A stretch of 8,731 nt of DNA from Saprospiraceae bacterium. Lineage in GTDB: Bacteria > Bacteroidota > Bacteroidia > Chitinophagales > Saprospiraceae. Under the pieces are notes generated by a model. It was not told the DNA's origin. It saw nothing but the letters and a program-made list of their open reading frames with translations, and searched no databases. The DNA lies in assembly GCA_014379665.1 (NCBI GenBank), contig JACMLK010000065.1, forward strand, positions 1 to 8,731, given 5' to 3'. Positions 1 to 7,900 of this stretch are shown here, piece after piece. The translations under genes were made by a program, and so were the position numbers. Within the stretch, counting starts at the first letter, position 1, and the number at the start of each line of letters is the position of its first letter.

Positions 1-22
1 CCGCCACCTTTACCGGTGGCGG
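1..22. other. GC-rich perfect inverted repeat at left edge
   Basis: CCGCCACC at 1-8 is the exact reverse complement of GGTGGCGG at 15-22, with a six-base loop TTTACC. It could fold as a strong 8-bp hairpin in DNA or mRNA. It lies inside coding sequence for the TFTGGG motif, and the homologous site at 3181-3202 does not keep the complementarity, so chance from Gly and Thr codons is a real possibility. Confidence 0.45.
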
Positions 23-130
23 AAATTTTAATGGCCATATAAGCTTGTTCGGCGAAATACAGCCATTCGGAAACCCGGGATCTGCAGGTCAGGTTCTCAG
101 CAGCGAAGGAAACGGCACGATGAAATGGGA
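1..130 (+). repeat. Linker module, copy 1 of a dispersed homologous pair
   Basis: This stretch aligns without gaps to 3181-3310 at a constant offset of 3180 bases. By hand count 94 of 130 bases match, about 72%. Both copies are read in the same frame relative to the protein, giving TFTGGG(N/S)FNG...(L)GEI(Q/K)P.GN.G.AGQVL(S/T)S.GNGTM(K/Q)W. Homology falls away immediately after the conserved Trp, where the different C-terminal domains start. The left limit of the repeat lies outside the window. Confidence 0.85.
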
Positions 131-2285
131 ATATCCTGAAAAATTAGGACAGATCATCGAGGTGTCACCGGAAAATTCTGATACAACTGCTTTGAGAGAA
201 ATGGGTTATTCTTTGGTAGGTTCTCAACAAAAAGTGGTGAGCAAATCTGGTATTAATCTGGGAAATGCCATACCTCCTGCTAACGGAGGTTTATATTTTG
301 ACAAAAAAGGAGAGATGTTTTATGTGTCATCCTTAAATAAAATATTTGTAGTCCCCGGCAATTCACAAGACGTTTATTCTTTTGATCTGAATGATGCTGC
401 TTATGGCTCTATTCAGACTTTTCCGGTCCCTGATTATAATTTAAATATCGAAATCCCAATATTCACAGGAGATAAAATCCTGATCTACCCGCATTTTATT
501 TTTAACTGTATAACAGGGTCATTTAGTACATTTCCATCAAATCCATGTCCTTCCATTACCAACACAAAATCACAGGTTTGGGCCGGAACAAAGTTAGTGT
601 TGTATGGTCCGACAGGAGGATTTACATTTGATCCGGCCACTAATATTTATTTTTGTTTTGAACATCCGAACGGTAATTTTTATTATCCGGGTTGTTCAAC
701 TACATGGACGGGAAATCAGGTCATATTTTATGGAGGAATAATATTTTCATCAGGTGATACTGTAAGTGTTGACTATGGTTTTTTATATAACCCATCATCC
801 AATATCTGGAGTGAAGTTGCTATCGGCGGTCCTCAAAGGCATAATCATTTGGGGTTATGGACAGGAAGTGAACTACTGGTAATAGGAGGAAGACTTGATG
901 AAACAGGTTTTGTATTATCCGACATAGATCAAATTTATAATCCGGTTACCTATACCTGGAACGCTGGTCACATTCCATCATCTGCTTTGCTCCTGACAAA
1001 TTCACTAACCAAAGGAATACTTGCCAATAATAAAATATTTTTCTTTAATCATTCCAGTTATGAAGATTATTCAAACATTAAAATTTTTAATAAGTATTTC
1101 AATGCAACGACCCTTCAATGGATAAGCTATACTCCCGTTTATATCCATCAGAATTTAAAACTGTTTACCTTACCTGTAAAGGTGAACACTGATATTCACT
1201 ATTATTCAAGCAAAGATGATATAGTGTGCGGATCAAATGGTGCAAATCAGGGTTTCGGCCATATCATGGAAACCAATACGCCTCCCTATATTATGCCTGC
1301 CTGGAATGCCAATATTTTTAATGAAACCAAAAAAGAAAGCAACAATCAATATGTACTCGTTTTTGGCAATTTAAATGCCGCCTGGCTTTATAATGCAGAT
1401 AAAAATAAATGGCAAAAAACAACTTCGACAAATTTACCATCTGACAGAACAGGATATGGGATGAAAGCAATTTCAGGAAGTAGCAATTTTATGGTTTGGG
1501 GTGGTAAAAACGGGTCAAACTTTTATAATGATGGAACTATCTATTATGCCGCATCAAATATCTGGTCTGTGATGCAAACCGCCAATGCACCATCTCCAAG
1601 AGAAAATCACAATCTGGCGATGAGTAGTACAGATGCCATGGTATGGGGAGGAAATATGAACAGCACCCAATACTATAATGGAAAAATTTACAATATAGCA
1701 ACGAATATCTGGAATAATGTTTCTACTGTCAATGCTCCGACTGTACAAGGTAACTTAGAATGGTATGTCGATAAATTTATTCACGTGAGTACGAATGGTT
1801 GCAAGTTTTATTTACCTGGGTCCAATACCTGGGTTAATGGTAATCCTCAGGCAAGACCAGGGGTTTGGACCGGAAAGTACTTAGTTAATATAAATAATTT
1901 TTATGATCCCGGAACAGACATGGTGAAACCGCTAGACAAAACTGAACTCAATGTGCATCAAACTGTTGGTTATGTCATTAGAGTGTATGATGAAGATAAC
2001 ATTGTATTTATAGAAGATTATTTTGGCAGTCTGGGCTTTGCTGAGGTTTTAAATCTTACAACTTGTACTATTAGTTATCTTCCGCTAAAACAGGCATTTC
2101 ATGAGAATGCAAACATTATGGGTGAGATATTTAAAATACCAACTAATAAAAGACTTTTATTTTCCAGGCTCAAATCCCAATCGTGCCCGGGATTCATTGA
2201 AGAATCAATACAGCGATTAGATAACACCTCCAGTCCTACTATGAAAAATATTAATATAAAGTCTTTGGTATACCGCAGAAAATAA
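1..2285 (+). CDS. Kelch-type beta-propeller protein with Bacteroidota linker, 5'-truncated by window edge
   Basis: The reading frame is open through the left edge; its first full codon is at nt 3. An in-frame TTG at 45 is not the real start, because codons before it (reading ATFTGGGNFNGHIS) continue the homology to the downstream gene. About 760 residues are visible, ending at TAA 2283-2285. Counting from nt 3, residues 1-42 form a linker (AGQVLSSEGNGTMKW). Residues from about 180 to 620 contain kelch-like blades with repeated 'WTG..L(V/I).(G)GG' and 'YNP.S..W' signatures: W184, Y262-W269, W276-G286, Y302-W309, Y450-W460, MVWGG at 487 and again at 536, IYYAASNIW at 503, IYNIATNIW at 552, FYLPGSNTW at 592. 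Such propellers usually bind proteins or glycans, but no catalytic residues are evident. There is no recognisable T9SS sorting domain; the C-terminus is short and basic (SLVYRRK). By analogy with its paralogue, the missing N-terminus probably has a signal peptide and collar region. Export and ligand are inferred. Confidence 0.85.
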   Translation, partial: ATFTGGGNFNGHISLFGEIQPFGNPGSAGQVLSSEGNGTMKWEYPEKLGQIIEVSPENSDTTALREMGYSLVGSQQKVVSKSGINLGNAIPPANGGLYFDKKGEMFYVSSLNKIFVVPGNSQDVYSFDLNDAAYGSIQTFPVPDYNLNIEIPIFTGDKILIYPHFIFNCITGSFSTFPSNPCPSITNTKSQVWAGTKLVLYGPTGGFTFDPATNIYFCFEHPNGNFYYPGCSTTWTGNQVIFYGGIIFSSGDTVSVDYGFLYNPSSNIWSEVAIGGPQRHNHLGLWTGSELLVIGGRLDETGFVLSDIDQIYNPVTYTWNAGHIPSSALLLTNSLTKGILANNKIFFFNHSSYEDYSNIKIFNKYFNATTLQWISYTPVYIHQNLKLFTLPVKVNTDIHYYSSKDDIVCGSNGANQGFGHIMETNTPPYIMPAWNANIFNETKKESNNQYVLVFGNLNAAWLYNADKNKWQKTTSTNLPSDRTGYGMKAISGSSNFMVWGGKNGSNFYNDGTIYYAASNIWSVMQTANAPSPRENHNLAMSSTDAMVWGGNMNSTQYYNGKIYNIATNIWNNVSTVNAPTVQGNLEWYVDKFIHVSTNGCKFYLPGSNTWVNGNPQARPGVWTGKYLVNINNFYDPGTDMVKPLDKTELNVHQTVGYVIRVYDEDNIVFIEDYFGSLGFAEVLNLTTCTISYLPLKQAFHENANIMGEIFKIPTNKRLLFSRLKSQSCPGFIEESIQRLDNTSSPTMKNINIKSLVYRRK

Positions 2286-2316
2286 AATTGATTATGATTT
2301 ACCTTGTAAAATATTG

Positions 2317-2339
2317 AACTTGGGTTTATTCCCAAAGTT
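2317..2339 (+). terminator. Possible weak terminator hairpin after the kelch gene
   Basis: AACTTGGG at 2317-2324 pairs with CCCAAAGTT at 2331-2339 with one bulged A, around the loop TTTATT. It begins about 32 bases after the kelch stop codon. No clean U-run follows, so it is not a textbook intrinsic terminator. A second small hairpin (GGTTA 2377-2381 with TAACC 2391-2395, nine-base loop) lies farther on and is followed by a T-rich stretch near 2399-2410. Either could end the upstream transcript, since a separate promoter follows. Confidence 0.3.
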
Positions 2340-2434
2340 TATGACTTCGTCATTGAATTTGCTTTATAATAAGTTAGGTTAGACTCCAGGTAACCACCTT
2401 TAATATTTTCACATCATCATGTGACAGTCCAAAA

Positions 2435-2465
2435 TTGCAATAGAAATAAATCCAATATAATTTTG
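2435..2465 (+). promoter_or_regulatory. Bacteroidota-type sigma-A promoter for the glycine-rich protein gene
   Basis: TTG at 2435-2437 (-33 element) is followed after exactly 20 bases by TAATTTTG at 2458-2465, a full match to the Bacteroidota -7 consensus TAnnTTTG with normal spacing. Transcription would start around 2470-2475, leaving a leader of about 20 nt before the ATG at 2493. The promoter lies downstream of the in-frame GTG at 2421, which argues against that codon as the start. The leader shows no Shine-Dalgarno site, as is usual in this phylum. The match is seen directly; its activity is inferred. Confidence 0.75.
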
Positions 2466-2492
2466 AACCTTAATAAATATACATTCCATACC

Positions 2493-3989
2493 ATGAGGAA
2501 GTTAACCATTTTATGCGCATTTTTAATGTTTTCTTCAGTCTCTGTTGAAGCACAAAATATAGGCATCAATAATTCAGACCCGCAAGCTGCCTTAGACATC
2601 AATGGCGCCATGCGAATAAGACCATTGACATTTGATGTCACTTCAGGAACGCTGGCTATTACAGGAAATGAAGGTTTTGTAGTACTGACAGGAACACCAA
2701 CCATGGATCCTGTTTTAGATGTGACTGCCCCTTTCACAGGTGTAAAAATGATCATTCGCAATTCTACTTTAAGAACTTGTTTATTTCCGGAAGGAAATAA
2801 AGATATACTGTCAGGATCAGTGTGTGAATATTTATTTGACGGTGTACAATGGCAGTGTATTGCTTCTAATATTAATCATAATGTCTGGAATCTGGATGGC
2901 AATTGGGGCACAGATACTATGACCCAGTTTATTGGAACAAAGGACGATAATGTGGTGAAGTTTAAAGTGGATAATACTGAAAAAATGAGACTTACACAGG
3001 AAGGATTGAAAATTACTAACGACAATACCATAGAATTTGGATACGGCATAGAAAATAAGCCCTTTGGAAATGGAAGGATTGTATATAATAATTTTAGTCC
3101 ATACCCTGCATTGGATATATATGGCGGAGGAAATGCTTTTGATGGATATGACAGGAGAATCACCATGTGGGCTCAAGGTGGCACCACTTTTACCGGAGGC
3201 GGAAGTTTTAATGGCAGTGTAAATGTGTTAGGTGAAATAAAACCAGGCGGAAATACTGGCACAGCGGGTCAGGTGCTCACCAGTACCGGGAACGGAACTA
3301 TGCAGTGGGCAACACCAGGTTCCAATTCGGGTTATAAATATGCAAAAACGATTTCTCAATATGGGGCGGCCACCTGGACTGTACCCCCGGATGTGACGGA
3401 AGTTATGATTGAACTTTGGGGTGCGGGAGCCGGGTCAAATGGGGTGGCAGGAGGGATTAGTGGTCATTACGGTAGAGTTGTCAAAGCTGTAGCACCATAT
3501 TCTACCCTAAATTTCAATATCGGCAAAGGTGGCAATGGAAGTGCATTGGGCATAACTTCCGGAGGCCCTACGGAGGTCAATTTTCCAGGAGGTGATTTTC
3601 TTCATGTGAAGGGAGGAGATGTATTTTATACTGATTTTCTATTACTTGGAAACCCAACTTTTCCGGTTTCAATTACAAATATAAACAACGCGATAATGTA
3701 TCCCGGTAATCTTGGAGAGGCAACCACACATCAGTATGGACAAAAAAGTGAAACTATATTTACAGAATATATTTATTTTGGTTATGGTGGTATTCCACCA
3801 TGCATTGAATATAAATTTCCCAAAGTTGCAGGTTTTCAGTACTATGAAAATGGTACCTTAGTTCAAAATGTACCTTACCAACCTTTTTCTTATCCGGCAT
3901 GTGGTGGAATGGCCACTGGCACAAATACTGGCTTGTATGGAGGTGATGGAATAGCTATAATTTGGTGGAATGAACCATCAGGCAACTAG
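2493..3989 (+). CDS. Secreted modular protein: collar-like N-terminus, shared linker, glycine-rich C-terminal domain
   Basis: The protein has 498 residues, starting at ATG 2493. This start puts a clean signal peptide first (MRKLTILCAF LMFSSVSVEA, cleavage likely before Q21). The frame extends to GTG 2421, but that would add 24 hydrophilic residues before the signal and lies upstream of the promoter. Residues 21-45 (DPQAALDINGAMRIR) and about 130-170 (WNLDGN, FIGTKDDN, FKVDNTEKMRL) resemble the tail-fibre-like or collar N-terminal regions frequent in Bacteroidota secreted proteins. Residues 230-273 are the linker shared with the upstream gene. From about 290 to 498 is a glycine-rich domain opening with WTVPPDVTEVMIELWGAGAG and closing with GLYGGDGIAIIWW. 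This pattern is typical of the Gly-rich phage-tail or adhesin-like family, which I recall as Pfam Gly_rich_2. No T9SS sorting domain or enzyme motif is seen. A surface, adhesion or display role is inferred; the ligand is unknown. Confidence 0.88.
   Translation: MRKLTILCAFLMFSSVSVEAQNIGINNSDPQAALDINGAMRIRPLTFDVTSGTLAITGNEGFVVLTGTPTMDPVLDVTAPFTGVKMIIRNSTLRTCLFPEGNKDILSGSVCEYLFDGVQWQCIASNINHNVWNLDGNWGTDTMTQFIGTKDDNVVKFKVDNTEKMRLTQEGLKITNDNTIEFGYGIENKPFGNGRIVYNNFSPYPALDIYGGGNAFDGYDRRITMWAQGGTTFTGGGSFNGSVNVLGEIKPGGNTGTAGQVLTSTGNGTMQWATPGSNSGYKYAKTISQYGAATWTVPPDVTEVMIELWGAGAGSNGVAGGISGHYGRVVKAVAPYSTLNFNIGKGGNGSALGITSGGPTEVNFPGGDFLHVKGGDVFYTDFLLLGNPTFPVSITNINNAIMYPGNLGEATTHQYGQKSETIFTEYIYFGYGGIPPCIEYKFPKVAGFQYYENGTLVQNVPYQPFSYPACGGMATGTNTGLYGGDGIAIIWWNEPSGN
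3181..3310 (+). repeat. Linker module, copy 2 of a dispersed homologous pair
   Basis: This copy matches 1-130 without gaps. It encodes residues 230-273 of the glycine-rich protein, ending at the conserved Trp of GNGTMQW. It separates the conserved N-terminal stalk from the glycine-rich tip. The divergence is spread along the whole length and leaves the motif intact, which suggests an old duplication kept by selection on the protein and no recent conversion. Confidence 0.85.
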
Positions 3990-3995
3990 AAAGCT

Positions 3996-4020
3996 TAAAA
4001 CGACTTTTTCATAGGTTTTA
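3996..4020. terminator. Possible weak bidirectional terminator between convergent genes
   Basis: The 49-base gap between the stop of the glycine-rich gene and the stop of the transporter gene contains TAAAAC (3996-4001) and its reverse complement GTTTTA (4015-4020), separated by 13 bases that include a run of five T. The stem is short and AT-rich. Its position between two convergent stop codons makes a terminator role plausible, but the structure is weak. Confidence 0.25.
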
Positions 4021-4038
4021 ATTACAAATAATAATCTA

Positions 4039-4941
4039 TTACACTGCTTTCTTAAAAGAAACCATTACACCACATAATGTGATAAGACAAATACCAACAA
4101 GACTGAAAGTATCAGGAAAAGCATCTCCCAGCAATGTACCAAAAATGATCGAAAATATAATATTACTATAGCCAATTGCCGCAATGACACCGGTCTTTTG
4201 AAATGAAAACGCTTTTGTAAGAAATATCTGTCCAATTAATGCTGCAATGCCCAATGCAAATATAACCGGATACTGCCTTCCCGTGGGCCATGTAAATTGA
4301 CCTATCACAAAGTCAAACGACTCAGAAGTAATAAAATTCCCAATCGTTAGGGAAATTATTGGTAATATAATTCCGGACAGCATAAAAGATAAAATAATAG
4401 CCCTTTGATCATAATATTCACTTAATCCTCTGATACTCAGATATGCCATACCTGTCATAAGCGCGTTGGAAAGACCTATTACATGATGTTTGGCGGTTAA
4501 TGCCGATGTATCTACTGAAGGAAGGAAAATAAAACAAATACCCAAAAATCCTAAAATTATCGCCACCCATTCACGAATTTTAAGATGTTCTCCCAAATAA
4601 AAGAAAGCAGCTACAGCCAGAAAAACAGGATAGGATTGTTGATAGGTGATAGAAATAGCCAACCCAATTTTTGAAATTCCGTAAAAAAATGAATACAACG
4701 CCAGGGTGCCTATGATACCCCGGAAAATTAAGAGCATTGGTTTACCTCCCTTCTGACGAAGTGGCGTTACCCGTATTGACCATATCATAAAGACCACACC
4801 AATCAGGTTTCTGAACAATACTAGTTCTATAGGATTGATGTCATCTCTGAGATATCTGGCACAGGCTCCTGTAAAAGCAAAACAAAATGAAGCGATGAAC
4901 ATGTAGAGAATCCCCCGATGCTGATTGGCTACATCAGTCAT
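4039..4941 (-). CDS. EamA-domain (DMT superfamily) inner-membrane transporter
   Basis: The 300-residue protein has the length and layout typical of drug/metabolite transporters with two EamA repeats. About ten hydrophobic segments are visible, near residues 10-28, 39-56, 69-88, 92-115, 123-141, 154-171, 180-200, 224-244, 250-270 and 277-296. Family-like motifs include the first-helix 'FCFAFTGACARYL', 'ELVLFRNLIG' starting the second helix, 'RGIIGTLALYSFFYGI' in the third, and the repeat-ending 'FFYLGEHLKIREWVAIILGFLGI'. The second repeat covers about 153-295 and ends in KK. Such proteins export or import small metabolites, but the substrate cannot be assigned from sequence. ATG is at 4941, 14 nt after the protease stop; no TAnnTTTG box is visible on this strand just upstream, so transcription from the protease promoter is likely. 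Confidence 0.92.
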   Translation of the reverse strand: MTDVANQHRGILYMFIASFCFAFTGACARYLRDDINPIELVLFRNLIGVVFMIWSIRVTPLRQKGGKPMLLIFRGIIGTLALYSFFYGISKIGLAISITYQQSYPVFLAVAAFFYLGEHLKIREWVAIILGFLGICFIFLPSVDTSALTAKHHVIGLSNALMTGMAYLSIRGLSEYYDQRAIILSFMLSGIILPIISLTIGNFITSESFDFVIGQFTWPTGRQYPVIFALGIAALIGQIFLTKAFSFQKTGVIAAIGYSNIIFSIIFGTLLGDAFPDTFSLVGICLITLCGVMVSFKKAV

Positions 4942-4955
4942 TTATTTATCTATGA

Positions 4956-7900
4956 CTACCTTTTGATAAATTTACGATAGATGGCTTTTTTCCCATCTGA
5001 TAACTTTATCAGGTAAATTCCGGACTGTATATGTTGAATATCCAATGAAGTTATGATGTTACTTATTGGTAAGTAAATTAATGCTCTACCTGTGATATCC
5101 ATAAGCGTGCATTTGGTGTAGCTTACTTTTGTATCCACCATTTGAATATTGACTAAATCGTTTGCCGGATTTGGATAGATCAATACATTATTCAATTCCA
5201 AACCATCAACAGTACCCGAAGGAATCGCAGCATCCACATTGATAATAAAATCTGTGATGGTCACCCATCCTCCCTGTCCGTCTGATACTGTAAAACTGAA
5301 TGAGTCGTCATCTTCTGTATCAGCGGTATGAATATATTTTAAATCAAACTTGTCAATGTTGTTCTGCGTAAACAGACTTCCGGCATTCATTGGTATGTCA
5401 TTCAAAGAAAGTATGCCGTTTACAGGTGCTTTAACCAGCGTGTACTTAAGTTCTTCTGCTGTGTTATTCTGATCTTCCGAAAGCAGTAATATCCTGTCAA
5501 TGCTTCTCTGATCTTTAGGATGAATATTAAGGACTTCATTTCTGGTGAGCACAGGGGGATTGAGTACGATATTGGCACATAATTCAAGATCAAAACCTTG
5601 AAATCTTCCACCTTCACCGGACGCCCTGTCCTCAATTCTCATAATCCATGTCCCTTTCATTGATTCTCCGTTAAAGGCATTTAATGGGGATTCGGGTCTG
5701 TATATTTTACCTGTATTGATTGGACATTGAAAATAATCATTGGACTGATCATCCACACCCACATTAAACCCCTTATTAGTTCCGCATTTTCTACTCCAAA
5801 GCATCACTTCTTTACCGGATGGGGCCACGAGAAAAGCCACAAGATCCCCGGACCTTTGATGATCTCCTCGTATATTTTTTACATTGATATCACTAATAAT
5901 ACCATCACTAAAGACTACCAAAGGAGCTTCAACTTTTGGCATACCCGATGTGGAAATATTCAATATAATATCTCCGGTTTTGGATACATTACAATTGAGT
6001 GCTTCCGTATTAAAGGCAGAAATTGTAGACCAGTCACCATAACCGCACGCATTGGAAGAACGTACACGCCAGTAATAAATGGTCGCCTTATCAAGAAAAA
6101 CATTTGAGTTGTATGTATTATCTGTTTGTGTTCTTTTAATGACTATATGTTCAGGTTTAAAATCGGGAGAGGATGCAACTTCCAGCTCATACGAAGTGGC
6201 GTCATCTTTTTTTGCCCAGGTATATTTTTGCACAGGGGGTAAACCGCTAATCCCATTTTCAGGTGTAAGTAACTCAATATTGCTCAAATCTGTACTTGTG
6301 ATTTTGAGTTGAAGTGTACGATCTATCGTATCAATTCCTTCTACATATGATCTCACCACTATGAAATAATCGGCTGTACCTGTTGTACCCGACAAATCAA
6401 TACTCAACTCAGTACTCTCTCCGGGTTCAATTTCATTACTGGAAAAAGTAGCAATAGCCCCTATAGGTAAACCAGATATGACTTCAAACCTAATATTTTC
6501 AGTCAGGCCGGCAAGACCTGTGGTAGTGAATTCATAATTTACTCCTTCCGGCAAACAGGAAGCAGTAATTGTTTCAGCTATATCCATAAAAAATGAAGGC
6601 GTTTCCGGAAGGTCAATTCGGGAATTAAATAATCCGGTAGTCATAAAAATATTTTCAGTGGCTTTTACCACTATTCTTGCTCTTGTATTAGTTTTATTTG
6701 GTACTATGATCACTTCCTGACCATCATTTGGGGTAGATTTGGATACAAGAACCAAATTTTCACTATTGAAATCAAGGCTGTTATTATATGACATATAAAT
6801 ATCTACATATTTACAATTTACAGGTGCCTTATCCGTATTGGCTACATCCCAGTTCACATTGAGTTCCTTTCCAACTTTCAACTTATAATCGAGTATAGGA
6901 TAAGTCAGTTTAAAGGGACCTGCATTTTCAGCCACTTTAAAATTCATTTCTTCCCAAACAGCTGCAGTCCCCATTGGATTATTATCTCTGACCACAAACC
7001 TGAAAGTCAGATCTCTGCCATAGGTAGGTAACAACTCGGTTTTATCTGTAAACTGCCCGTTAAGTATTCTGGAGACATTGGGAAAATATCTGGATGTACT
7101 GGATGTCGGACTTAAGGATCTGAAAATTGGCGCGTTCCCTGTTGGTGATCCAAGCGGACTTGAAGTCTGATTATCAAATTGATCCCAATTATAGGTCATG
7201 ATATCTCCGTTTTCATCCACAGCGGATGCCTGCAGGAAAAAAGGAGTACTTTTTGGTATAGAAAATCCATTTTTGTACGGTAGATTGATGACCGGAATAT
7301 GATTATTGATATCAATTTTTTCTGCACATTCATAAGCATCTGATCCAGCGGTATTCGTAAAACTAAGGATCTGCTCCAAAGTGACAACATGGTAATAATC
7401 ATCTCTAGGTATGCCAAGATTATCACTCCCGCAGGCTCCGGCATATCCCATTATAGTTGATCCGCTGCCGGGTTCGAAAGCTGTTCCTAAAGAGAGCTGA
7501 TCTGTGTCTCCGCAGTGATTAAAAGTATGACCTGCTGTCATCTGATGTCCGACTTCATGGTTGAACACCAGTACAATTCCATTACTGATCGAAGGACTAT
7601 TGTGGCATGTGACACCGGCCCCTTTTCCGGGAGTACATATATTTCCACCTGCCACTCCACCTACATCATAACAAACAGAAAATACATGACCAATTTCATA
7701 TGATCCCCCACCCACTCTTCCATTGAGAATGTTGGTATTCTGACCTAAAATAGATAATCCCTGATCCGGGTTTGTATATGGGTCTGTTTCACCATCCAAA
7801 AAAATAAGTTCATCATTTTTTGCTATTAATACCGCTGTTAACGATAGCTCCGTTTCAAACACAATATTAGCCCTTTCGACAAAAGTGACCATATCTGCCA

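Noticed and set aside
1440..1740. Repeated MVWGG/NIW segments as a nucleotide tandem repeat
   Set aside because: The similarity is at protein level and matches consecutive kelch blades of a propeller, with diverged DNA, so it is ordinary domain repetition.
2421..2492. N-terminal extension of the glycine-rich protein from GTG 2421
   Set aside because: It would place 24 hydrophilic residues before a clean signal peptide and starts upstream of the consensus promoter, so most transcripts would lack it.
2832..3176. Minus-strand open frames of 114 and 96 codons opposite the glycine-rich gene
   Set aside because: They are antisense to the collar-like coding region, overlap each other in different frames and carry no family motif.
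1..3310. The two linker copies as direct repeats of a mobile element
   Set aside because: The identity of about 72% is spread over coding sequence and preserves a protein motif; there are no terminal inverted repeats, transposase or target duplications, so gene duplication explains it better.
5727..6312. Plus-strand open frames of 126 and 77 codons inside the protease gene
   Set aside because: They lie antisense to well-conserved FnIII and P-domain coding sequence and show no recognisable domain, promoter or coherent composition; they are shadow frames.
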